Positions 52,225 through 59,375 of a DNA stretch of 64,000 bases are shown one piece after another. Numbering within the stretch: the stretch's first letter is position 1; every line of letters begins with the position of its first letter. This DNA comes from VXMT01 sp965204835. Its GTDB lineage: Bacteria; Chloroflexota; Dehalococcoidia; UBA2979. Position numbers and translations under genes: made by a program. Below the pieces are notes generated by a model. That model ran no database searches. It saw only the letters and a list, made by a program, of their open reading frames with translations, and had not been told where the DNA came from. The DNA lies in assembly GCA_965204835.1 (NCBI GenBank), contig OZ242017.1, positions 2,666,001-2,730,000 of the forward strand. Reading direction: 5' to 3'.

Positions 52225-52535
52225 CGCGCCGCTGGGTAATGACGGCCCGGCACTCGGCGGGGGACTCGTAAGCCGGGTTCCCGTGTGCGCTGAGGCCGTG
52301 CCGGTCGGCCCTCGGCGAGCCGTGTCCGCCCTGCGGATACGGTGCGAGTCAGTCGGTCCGGGACGGGCCGCCGTCCAGACATGGGCGGCGAGGGCCGTAC
52401 CGGGCACAGCGCATCGCAACCCGCGGGATGGGCCTGCCGCGGGGGAGTGGGTGGGAGACCCGCTCTCGTGTCAAGGCCGCAGCAGGCGAACGACATCGGC
52501 GTGACTGCGAAGCGCGCCAGGGTAAGGAGAGGTAG
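52225..52535 (+). other. Long G+C-rich leader or noncoding RNA region
   Basis: About 310 bases between the promoter and ATG 52536 contain no open frame I can support. Several G+C-rich self-complementary stretches are present (for example around 52330-52400). The last 20 bases hold AAGGAGAGG, the ribosome site of the next gene. I could not match a known riboswitch or structural RNA by eye. Confidence 0.45.
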
Positions 52536-53645
52536 ATGGACCTCGGATTCACCGAGATGCAGGACTTGCTCAAGAACTCGGCGCGCGAGTTCCTGGAGGC
52601 CGAGTGCCCCGAGCAGCTGGTGCGCGACATGGAAGAGGACGACGCGGGCTACTCCCCCGAGCTGTGGTCGAAGATGGCCGAGCAGGGCTGGCAGGGCCTC
52701 CTGATCCCGGAGGAGCACGGCGGCGCCGGCTTTGACTTCCTGGACTTCTGCGTCCTCATCGAGGAGTTCGGCCGCGCGCTCGTGCCCGGGCCGTTCATGT
52801 CGAGCGTCCTCGGCGGCGCGGTGCCGATCCTCGAGGGCGGCTCCGACGACCAGAAGGCGCAGTACCTCCCGGGTATCGCCTCCGGCGACCTCATCTTCAC
52901 GCTCGCCCAGACCGAGCCTTCCGCCCGCTTCGACGAGGAAGGCATCCAGGCCTCGGCGACGGTCGACGGCAGCAACGTCACCATCAGCGGCACGAAGCTG
53001 TTCGTCCCCGACGCGAACGTCGCCGACTACATGGTCGTCGCGGCGCGCTCCGACGCGGGCGTGACCCTGGCCATCGTCCCGACGGCGCAGGACGGCGTGA
53101 CGGTCAACCAGCTGCTCACGATCGCCCGCGACAAGCAGTGCGAGGTCGTCCTTGACGGCGCGACCGGCGAGCTGCTGGGCGCCGACGGCGGCGGCTGGGA
53201 CATCCTCGGCCCGGTGATGCAGAAGTACGCGGTCGCCGAGTGCGCCTACATGGTGGGCCTGGCGCAGATGGACTTCGAGATCTCCGTGGACTACGCCAAG
53301 GAGCGCGTGCAGTTCGGTCGCCCGATCGGCTCGTTCCAGGCGATCCAGCACAAGTGCGCCGACATGGTCACGGATGTCGACGGCTCGCGGTTCATCATGT
53401 ACAAGGCCGCGTGGTCGCTGAACACGGACCAGGACGACGCGCAGATGGCCGTGAACATGGCGAAGGCGTGGACCTCCGAGGCCACCCGGCGCGTGGTCGC
53501 GCACGGCCAGCAGATCCACGGCGGCATCGGGTTCACGAAGGACTACAAGATCCAGCTGTACTACCGCCGCCAGAAGCGTGCGGAGCTCGCCTGGGGCGAC
53601 TCCGACCACCACCGCGAGCTCGTCGCCGACCAGCTCGGCATCTAG
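52536..53645 (+). CDS. Acyl-CoA dehydrogenase
   Basis: 369 residues behind a strong AAGGAGAGG site. N-terminal helices (MDLGFTEMQDLLKNSAREFL), LLIPEEHGGAGFDFLD, the middle beta domain with FTLAQTEPSARFDEEG, and the C-terminal FAD-binding YAKERVQFGRPIGSFQAIQHK and GQQIHGGIGFTKDY are all present. The catalytic Glu of medium-chain enzymes is not at its usual place; GDSDHHREL follows instead, as in FadE-type bacterial relatives, so the chain specificity is uncertain. It oxidises an acyl-CoA at C2-C3 with FAD and ETF. Confidence 0.94.
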   Translation: MDLGFTEMQDLLKNSAREFLEAECPEQLVRDMEEDDAGYSPELWSKMAEQGWQGLLIPEEHGGAGFDFLDFCVLIEEFGRALVPGPFMSSVLGGAVPILEGGSDDQKAQYLPGIASGDLIFTLAQTEPSARFDEEGIQASATVDGSNVTISGTKLFVPDANVADYMVVAARSDAGVTLAIVPTAQDGVTVNQLLTIARDKQCEVVLDGATGELLGADGGGWDILGPVMQKYAVAECAYMVGLAQMDFEISVDYAKERVQFGRPIGSFQAIQHKCADMVTDVDGSRFIMYKAAWSLNTDQDDAQMAVNMAKAWTSEATRRVVAHGQQIHGGIGFTKDYKIQLYYRRQKRAELAWGDSDHHRELVADQLGI

Positions 53646-53671
53646 CACTCGCGGCACGGTTCGCAAACAGT

Positions 53672-53695
53672 GGGGCCGCCCTCCGGGGCGGCCCC
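53672..53695. terminator. Hairpin after the acyl-CoA dehydrogenase
   Basis: Perfect 10-bp arms GGGGCCGCCC/GGGCGGCCCC around TCCG, then ATTCTGTT. Placed between convergent genes; weak T-richness on the plus strand. Confidence 0.7.
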
Positions 53696-53724
53696 ATTCT
53701 GTTGGCTGTGAACCGTGTCGAGCG

Positions 53725-53976
53725 CTAGCGGCCGGGCTGCGAGGAGGCGTGCGCGGGCGACTCGAGGAGCCTCGCCCGGTCGACGAAGGCCTCCGAGTCG
53801 AGGTCGCCCTCGGTGATCTCGGCCGTGAGGCGTTCGAGCTCGCCAAGCAAGCGCAGTACCTCGGCATCAGCCCCGTCCATACCGGACCAGTCAACACCGG
53901 CGACGAAGTCGCAGACGTCCCGCACGAGGGCATCGCCATCCCGGGCGTCACGGAGCGTGGCGAGGATGCCGCTCAC
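53725..53976 (-). CDS. Hypothetical small acidic helical protein
   Basis: 83 residues from GTG 53976; a TTG at 53982 is equally possible. Mostly helix (ATLRDARDGDALVRDVCDF, ADAEVLRLLGELERLTAEI), acidic, without motif or signal. I do not recognise a family. Codon usage matches neighbours. It is divergent from the NYN gene across the operator region. Confidence 0.55.
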   Translation of the reverse strand: MSGILATLRDARDGDALVRDVCDFVAGVDWSGMDGADAEVLRLLGELERLTAEITEGDLDSEAFVDRARLLESPAHASSQPGR

Positions 53977-54071
53977 CGACAATCATCGAATAGGGGTCTC
54001 ACTGCTCATGCTTCGCTTCCAGTCCGAGTCTGCGTTATTGATGCCTGGCTTGTCCGACGGTTGATATGTGC

Positions 54072-54111
54072 CGGACAGGCGTTGACCAGCCTGTCCGACT
54101 GACAGTACCCT
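54072..54111 (+). promoter_or_regulatory. Promoter embedded in a perfect 9-bp palindrome
   Basis: CGGACAGGC (54072-54080) and GCCTGTCCG (54089-54097) form a perfect inverted repeat whose 8-base centre holds TTGACC (54082-54087), a -35 box; TACCCT at 54106-54111 is the matching -10 with an 18-bp spacer. A third half-site TTGTCCGAC lies near 54048. A bound repressor would cover the -35. Confidence 0.6.
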
Positions 54112-54115
54112 TTCT

Positions 54116-54177
54116 GCACGACTCCCCGGCCCTCGAGGCCGGTTGGGGCGGCCCCAGAGCGGCCGCCCCGCTTTTTT
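54116..54177 (+). ncRNA. Candidate small RNA or attenuated leader
   Basis: From the predicted start near 54116 a transcript of about 62 bases would fold into CCGGCC-ctcga-GGCCGG and then an intrinsic terminator. It contains no open frame. It could be a free small RNA or a leader whose terminator controls the NYN gene 22 bases further on. Confidence 0.4.
54145..54177 (+). terminator. Intrinsic terminator
   Basis: GGGGCGGCC (54145-54153) pairs with GGCCGCCCC (54161-54169), followed by GC and six T (54172-54177). It is the only hairpin in the window with a true T-tract, yet no plus-strand gene ends just before it. Confidence 0.85.
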
Positions 54178-54198
54178 CTCCCCCTCCGGTGCCGATTC

Positions 54199-54828
54199 AT
54201 GCCGAATGACCGCAGCCTCGTCTACGTCGATGGCTTCAACCTCTACTACGGGATGGTTCGGGGCACTCCGTGGAAGTGGCTCGACCTGCAGCGATACTTC
54301 GAGCTAGTTCGGCCCCACGACGAGATCCAGGAGATCCAGTACTTCACCTCCGAGGTGCGTGGTAAGGCCCGCGAACGCCAAGCTGCGTACCTGAGTGCGC
54401 TGCGCACTCTGCCCAGCGTGACCGTCCACCTTGGTCGCTTCAAGGAGAAGACGCTCACGTGCCGTGTCCTGGATTGCGAGTTCGCGGGCAGCCGCCGCTT
54501 CAGGGGTCTCGAGGAGAAGGAGACAGATGTCGCTCTGGGTATCACTCTCCTGGACGACGCGTACCGTGATCGAGCAGACCGCTTCATTATCGTGAGCGGA
54601 GACTCGGATCTCGTACCAGCGCTCCGCCTCGTGCGAGACCGTTTCCCAAACAAGGAGTTGCTCGTCTATATCCCGGCCCGTCGGAGGACCAGCAGGGCCA
54701 TCGCGACCGAGACCAGACGGATCGCGCACCGGGCCACGACACTCCCGTCGGAACCCCTACGTAGGGCCCAGCTTCCGCCGGTTATCCGTACCGGCACGGG
54801 CGTCATCGAGAAGCCCGCCTCCTGGTAG
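54199..54828 (+). CDS. NYN-domain ribonuclease-like protein
   Basis: 209 residues from ATG 54199. The NYN (PIN-like, LabA/DUF88) acids are visible: VYVDGFNLYYGM (D10), EEKETDVALGI and FIIVSGDSDLVPAL. VYIPARRRTSRAI closes the fold; the last 40 residues are a basic tail. It is likely a metal-dependent RNase acting in the cytoplasm, with target unknown. It sits 22 bases behind a T-tract terminator and a palindromic operator, so its expression is probably conditional. Confidence 0.9.
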   Translation: MPNDRSLVYVDGFNLYYGMVRGTPWKWLDLQRYFELVRPHDEIQEIQYFTSEVRGKARERQAAYLSALRTLPSVTVHLGRFKEKTLTCRVLDCEFAGSRRFRGLEEKETDVALGITLLDDAYRDRADRFIIVSGDSDLVPALRLVRDRFPNKELLVYIPARRRTSRAIATETRRIAHRATTLPSEPLRRAQLPPVIRTGTGVIEKPASW

Positions 54829-54870
54829 CCCACGGGGAGGCATCTCCCACGTGGACGCCCCCGCCTCTGC

Positions 54871-54900
54871 TAAAATTGAGTCACGGGTGCGGAGCACCCG
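54871..54900 (+). promoter_or_regulatory. -10 box and 5' hairpin ahead of htpX
   Basis: TAAAAT at 54871-54876 followed by a 7-bp hairpin CGGGTGC-gga-GCACCCG (54884-54900), which would form the very 5' end of the htpX transcript and may stabilise it. Confidence 0.5.
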
Positions 54901-54952
54901 GTAGCCCATCGCCCCACCGGCACACCTACCGATCGAGGAACGCCACGACACC

Positions 54953-55777
54953 ATGCAGAACTTCAAGACCGTGGTCCTGCTCGCCGCCATCAGCGGCCTG
55001 CTCATCGCCATCGGCGGCGCGATGGGCGGCTACGCCGGCGTCGCCATCGCCTTCGCCATCGCGCTCGCGATGAACGTCGGCTCCTACTGGTTCTCCGCCG
55101 ACATCGTGCTCAAGACCTCGCACGCCCACGAGATCGCGTACGAGGACGACCCCGACCTGTTCCGCATGATCGAGACCGTCGCCAACGCCGCCGGCATGCC
55201 CATGCCGCGCGTCTACATCATCGACTCGCCGCAGCCGAACGCGTTCGCCACCGGCCGCAGCCCGAAGCACGCCGCCGTCGCCGTCACCACCGGCATCCGC
55301 CACATCCTCACCGACCGCGAGCTGCGAGGCGTCCTGGGGCACGAGATGGCGCACGTCGCCAACCGCGACATCCTCACCTCCTCGATGGTCGCGACGATCG
55401 CCTCGGCGATCTCGATGATCTCGTTCTTCGCGCTGTGGTTCGGCGACCGCCGCAACGGGCTCGTGCTGCTCGTGGTGGCGATCGTGGCGCCGCTCGCGGC
55501 GACCGTGATCCAGCTCGCGATCAGCCGCGCGCGCGAGTACCAGGCCGACACCGACGGCGCGAACTACGTCTCGGATCCCGAGGCGCTGGCCTCGGCCTTG
55601 TCGAAGCTGGAGCGCGGCGCGCAGGTGCTCCCGATGGACGTGCCGGACGCCACCGCCCACCTCTTCATCGTGAACCCGCTGGCCGGGCACAGCTTCTCCG
55701 GGATGTTCTCGACCCACCCGCCCATCGAGCAGCGTATCGAGCGCCTGCGCCGCATGGCCGGGTACGGCGGCCAGTAG
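54953..55777 (+). CDS. htpX: Membrane zinc protease HtpX (M48B)
   Basis: 274 residues, standard size. Two N-terminal transmembrane helices (VVLLAAISGLLIAIGG; VAIAFAIALAMNVGSYW), then PRVYIIDSPQPNAFATGRSP, the zinc motif HEMAH in GVLGHEMAHVANRDIL, two further helices (about 140-190), third ligand Glu in REYQADTDGA, and THPPIEQRIERL at the end. HtpX degrades misfolded inner-membrane proteins and usually belongs to envelope or heat stress regulons. It is convergent with katG. Confidence 0.97.
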   Translation: MQNFKTVVLLAAISGLLIAIGGAMGGYAGVAIAFAIALAMNVGSYWFSADIVLKTSHAHEIAYEDDPDLFRMIETVANAAGMPMPRVYIIDSPQPNAFATGRSPKHAAVAVTTGIRHILTDRELRGVLGHEMAHVANRDILTSSMVATIASAISMISFFALWFGDRRNGLVLLVVAIVAPLAATVIQLAISRAREYQADTDGANYVSDPEALASALSKLERGAQVLPMDVPDATAHLFIVNPLAGHSFSGMFSTHPPIEQRIERLRRMAGYGGQ

Positions 55778-55828
55778 GGGCGCACTGCCCCCTCGCCACA
55801 CCGAGGGTTCGCACGCGCACGACGTGAC

Positions 55829-55851
55829 GAGGGCGCCCGGCGGGCGCCCTC
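55829..55851. terminator. Hairpin between convergent htpX and katG
   Basis: Perfect 10-bp arms GAGGGCGCCC/GGGCGCCCTC around GGC. No T-tract. Bidirectional terminator candidate. Confidence 0.65.
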
Positions 55852-55887
55852 GCTGTGCTCACCGCACGCCGGGACGTTTCGCGCCGC

Positions 55888-58020
55888 TCACTCCAGGTCG
55901 AAGCGGTCGAGGTTCATGACCTTGTCCCACGCGGCCACGAAGTCGCGCACGAACTGGTCCGCGCCGTCGTCGGATCCGTAGACCTCGGCGAGGGCGCGCA
56001 GCTCCGAGTTCGACCCGAAGACGAGGTCGACGCGCGTCCCGGTCCACTTCAGGTCGCCGGTCTCCCGGTCGCGACCCTCGAAGACGCCGGGGGTGTCGGC
56101 CGCGGCCTGCCACGCGGTGCCCACGTCCAGCAGGTTGACGAAGAAGTCGTTGCTCAGCGCACCCGGGCGGTCGGTGAGCACCCCGTGCACAGACTGCCCG
56201 GTGTTGGCGTCGAGGGCGCGCAGGCCGCCCACCAGCGCCGTCATCTCCGGGGCCGTGAGCGTCAGCAGGCACGCGCGCTCCACCAGGAGCTCCTCGGCGG
56301 CGGCGTCCGCGCCTGCCTGCACGTAGTTGCGGAACCCGTCGAAGGTGGGCTCGAGGACCGCGAACGACTCCTCGTCGGTCCACTCGTCGGAGGCATCCGT
56401 GCGGCCGGGGGTGAACGGCACGCGCACGTCGTGTCCCGCGTCGCGCGCGGCCTGCTCCACGCCGGCACACCCGGCGAGCACGATCAGGTCGGCGAGCGAG
56501 ACGCGCTTGTCGCCGTCCTGCGCGCCGTTGAAGGCCGCCTGGACGCCCTCGAGCGTCGCGAGGACCGAAGCGAGCCGGGCCGGGTCGTTGGCCGTCCAGT
56601 CGCGCTGCGGGGCCAGGCGGATACGGGCGCCGTTGGCCCCGCCCCGCTTGTCGGTGCCGCGGAACGAGGCCGCCGAGGCCCATGCCGTCGAGACCAGGTC
56701 GGAGACGGAGAGGCCCGAGGCCAGCACCTGCGCCTTGAGGGCGGCGACGTCGTCCTCGTCGACCAGCTCGTGGTCGACCTCCGGGACCGGGTCCTGCCAG
56801 ATCAGCGCCTCGCCGGGGACGAGGGGGCCGAGGTAGCGGCTGCGCGGGCCCATGTCGCGGTGGATGAGCTTGAACCACGCGCGCGCGAAGGCGTCCTCGA
56901 GCTCCTCGGGGTGGTCGAGGAAGCGCCGGGAGATGCGCTCGTAGTCCGGGTCCATCCGCAGCGAGAGGTCCGTGGTCAGCATCATCGGGGCATGCTTCAC
57001 GGCGGGGTCGTGGGCGTCGATGACCGTGGTTGCGGCGGCCGCGTCGGCGGGCTGGTACTGCGACTTCCCGGCCGGGCTCGTCGTGAGCTCCCACTCGTGG
57101 CGGTAGAGGTTCTCGAGGAAATTGTTGTCCCACTGGACCGGGTTCTCGGTCCATGCGCCCTCGATGCCGCTGGTGATGGTGTCGTTGGCCTTGCCGCTGG
57201 CGAACTCGCTGCTCCAGCCGAAGCCCTGCTCCTCGAGCGCGGCGCCCTCCGGCTCCGGGCCGACGTGGGACTCGAGGGCCGCGCCGTGGGCCTTGCCGAA
57301 GGTGTGGCCCCCGGCGATCAGCGCGACGGTCTCCTCGTCGTTCATGGCCATGCGCTCGAAGGTCTGGCGGATGTAGCGCGCGGCCGCGACGGGGTCCGGG
57401 TTGGCGTTGGGGCCCTCGGGGTTCACGTAGATGAGGCCCATGTGGTCGGCGCCGAGGGGCCCCTGCAGGTCGCCCCCGGCGTCGTGGCGCTCGTCGCCCA
57501 GCCACTCGCCTTCCTCGCCCCAGTCGGTGTCGTCGGCCTCCCAGACGTCGGCGCGGCCGAAGGCGAAGCCGAAGGTCCTGAAGCCCATGGACTCCAGCGC
57601 GACGTTGCCGGCGAAGATCAGCAGGTCGGCCCACGAGAGGCTGCGGCCGTACTTCTGCTTGATGGGCCAGAGCAGGCGGCGCGCCTTGTCCAGGTTGGCG
57701 TTGTCGGGCCAACTGTTGAGGGGTGCGAAGCGCTGGTGGCCGGAGCCCCCGCCGCCGCGGCCGTCGCTGATGCGGTACGTGCCGGCGGCGTGCCAGGTCA
57801 TACGGATGAAGAGCGGCCCGTAGTGGCCGTAGTCCGCGGGCCACCACTCCTGCGACGTGGTCATGACCTCCTCGAGGTCCCGGCGCAGGGCGTCCACGTC
57901 CAGGCTCTTCACCTCCTCCGCGTAGTCGAAGTCGCCGTCCATCGGGTCGGAGAGCGAAGCGTTGCGGCGGAGCGGCTTGAGGCTGAGTTGATTCGGCCAC
58001 CAGTACTCGTTGTTGGTCAT
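55888..58020 (-). CDS. katG: Catalase-peroxidase KatG
   Basis: 710 residues with both peroxidase-like halves. The distal triad is R73/W76/H77 in FIRMTWHAAGTYR, the adduct Tyr lies in GLIYVNPEG, the adduct Met 15 residues before the proximal His (MAMNDEETVALIAGGHTF), so the Met-Tyr-Trp crosslink needed for catalase activity can form. The proximal His sits in GGHTFGKAHG. The duplicated C-terminal half has no heme ligands, as usual. A GAAGAGG site precedes the ATG. No furA or oxyR gene lies next to it. Confidence 0.98.
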   Translation of the reverse strand: MTNNEYWWPNQLSLKPLRRNASLSDPMDGDFDYAEEVKSLDVDALRRDLEEVMTTSQEWWPADYGHYGPLFIRMTWHAAGTYRISDGRGGGGSGHQRFAPLNSWPDNANLDKARRLLWPIKQKYGRSLSWADLLIFAGNVALESMGFRTFGFAFGRADVWEADDTDWGEEGEWLGDERHDAGGDLQGPLGADHMGLIYVNPEGPNANPDPVAAARYIRQTFERMAMNDEETVALIAGGHTFGKAHGAALESHVGPEPEGAALEEQGFGWSSEFASGKANDTITSGIEGAWTENPVQWDNNFLENLYRHEWELTTSPAGKSQYQPADAAAATTVIDAHDPAVKHAPMMLTTDLSLRMDPDYERISRRFLDHPEELEDAFARAWFKLIHRDMGPRSRYLGPLVPGEALIWQDPVPEVDHELVDEDDVAALKAQVLASGLSVSDLVSTAWASAASFRGTDKRGGANGARIRLAPQRDWTANDPARLASVLATLEGVQAAFNGAQDGDKRVSLADLIVLAGCAGVEQAARDAGHDVRVPFTPGRTDASDEWTDEESFAVLEPTFDGFRNYVQAGADAAAEELLVERACLLTLTAPEMTALVGGLRALDANTGQSVHGVLTDRPGALSNDFFVNLLDVGTAWQAAADTPGVFEGRDRETGDLKWTGTRVDLVFGSNSELRALAEVYGSDDGADQFVRDFVAAWDKVMNLDRFDLE

Positions 58021-58124
58021 CGTGCCTCTTCCAGGTTCGTGCGTGCTCGGCGTGTTCAGGGGCGGCCACCGGCGGCGCTGTCCGCTCGGGTCGACCGCCC
58101 CGGCTGATGCCTGTAGTGGGCCGA

Positions 58125-58130
58125 TCGTAG
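58125..58130 (-). promoter_or_regulatory. -10-like TACGAT upstream of katG
   Basis: TACGAT on the minus strand, about 105 bases before the katG ATG. The 58021-58182 gap shows no other signal. Confidence 0.35.
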
Positions 58131-58182
58131 CACGCCGACGGGCGGGCCGACGGCCCCGCGCGATGCCCGCCTGCCGCCCCGT

Positions 58183-59292
58183 TCAGGCCTCCAGCAACCC
58201 CGCCGCGTCGAGGTCCACCGCGGCCTGGCCGGCGTTGCGCACGAACCTCGCCAGCACCCCCGCCGGGCGGCCCGCCCCCTTGTCCGCGTGCCCACGCATG
58301 AGCAGGAAGAACATGCGCGTGAACGGCTCGCAGAACGACAGCCGGTAGACGTCGTAGCACCACTCGAACGTCGCGCCCTGGACGCCGCGCGTCTGCAGTG
58401 CGTCGACGTAGCGGCGGAGCAGCGCCTGCTCGTGCTCGCGGCGCTGCTCCGGGTCGAACGCGACGCACATGAAGTAGGCGAGGTCGTACGGGCCCGGGCC
58501 GCGCGAGGCGTTCGACCAGTCGACGGCGACGACCGGCTCGGCGGGGTCGGCGGGGTCGGCGGGGAAGAAGAGGTTGTCGAGCCGCAGGTCGCCGTGCAGC
58601 AGCGTCGGGGGCGATGCGCCCAGGCGCGAGACGGCCCCGCCGAGCTGCCTCGTCATCGCCTCGCCGAGGGGCACGAGCTCCGGCGGCACGAGGTCGCCCA
58701 TCGCGTCGCGTTGCTCGCGCCATGCGGTGGCGAACATGCGCTGCCACATCCGCGAGTGCTCATCGATCGCCGGCATCCACTCCAGCGCGCCGAGATCCGG
58801 CGAGTCCCACCACGCCGCGTGCTGCGCCGCGATGGCGTCGACCACGCGCTCTGCCCGCTCCAGCGTCGTGCCCGTGACGTCGTCGCCGGACGGCAACGCG
58901 CCGAGGTCCTCGATCAGCAGCACGAAGGCGTCGCCCTCGTCGTCGATGGCGGCGTAGTAGCAGGCGGGCGCGCGCATCGGGGTGCGGTCCGCGAGGTCGC
59001 TGTAGAAGCGCACCTCGCGCTCGGGCAGGCGCAGGAAGCGCCCACCACCGCGCGTGAGCTCGATGGCGCTCGGCAGCTTGGCGATGATCGAGGCGGGCGC
59101 GCCGGGCGCGGGGCCCTCGTAGGCGACGCGGATGCGCGCCACCGTCCCGCCGATGCCGCGGTCCGCGGCAATGAGCTCGGCGTCGGCGCCCGCGACACGC
59201 GCGCCGCCGAGGACGCCCGAGTCGCGCAGGGCGTCATTGAGCCACGCGGGGGTGAAGTGAGCGAGGTCGCCGGGTGTCGCAGGTACAGGCAT
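58183..59292 (-). CDS. APH/ecdysteroid-kinase-like phosphotransferase
   Basis: 369 residues from ATG 59292; ATG 59322 upstream is possible. Kinase landmarks: glycine-rich GIGGTVARIRVAY, ASIIAKLP with the Lys, VLLIEDLG hinge, catalytic LLHGDLRLDNLFF, and metal-binding VVAVDWSNASRGPGPYDLAYF. Length and the YDVYRLSFCEPF C-terminus resemble the acyl-CoA dehydrogenase-associated/ecdysteroid kinase-like group more than true aminoglycoside kinases. The substrate is unknown. It is divergent from the peptide-binding lipoprotein gene, sharing an 83-bp control region. Confidence 0.88.
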   Translation of the reverse strand: MPVPATPGDLAHFTPAWLNDALRDSGVLGGARVAGADAELIAADRGIGGTVARIRVAYEGPAPGAPASIIAKLPSAIELTRGGGRFLRLPEREVRFYSDLADRTPMRAPACYYAAIDDEGDAFVLLIEDLGALPSGDDVTGTTLERAERVVDAIAAQHAAWWDSPDLGALEWMPAIDEHSRMWQRMFATAWREQRDAMGDLVPPELVPLGEAMTRQLGGAVSRLGASPPTLLHGDLRLDNLFFPADPADPAEPVVAVDWSNASRGPGPYDLAYFMCVAFDPEQRREHEQALLRRYVDALQTRGVQGATFEWCYDVYRLSFCEPFTRMFFLLMRGHADKGAGRPAGVLARFVRNAGQAAVDLDAAGLLEA

Positions 59293-59301
59293 CGAGTGCG
59301 A

Positions 59302-59354
59302 TAGTATCGCGACTGCGCTCATACGCCGTCTCACACTTGTGCGCCAACGCACAA
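59302..59354 (+). promoter_or_regulatory. -10-like box and 7-bp operator palindrome in a divergent control region
   Basis: TAGTAT at 59302-59307, then TTGTGCG (59337-59343) and CGCACAA (59348-59354), a perfect inverted repeat with a four-base centre. It lies in the 5' leader of the peptide-binding protein gene and could be an operator or hairpin. Confidence 0.5.
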
Positions 59355-59375
59355 TCGCGACAGAGGGACGACCAC

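Noticed and set aside
52265..52535. RNase P-like 3' end (AACCCGGCTTACGAG) on the minus strand
   Set aside because: The conserved GAGGAAAGTCC core, the TAGATxAATG element and the overall length of about 350 bases are missing, so it is probably chance.
55859..58747. Very long open frames antisense to katG and its neighbour
   Set aside because: They are arginine- and proline-rich, have no family features, and lie opposite an unmistakable katG; high G+C makes such antisense frames common.
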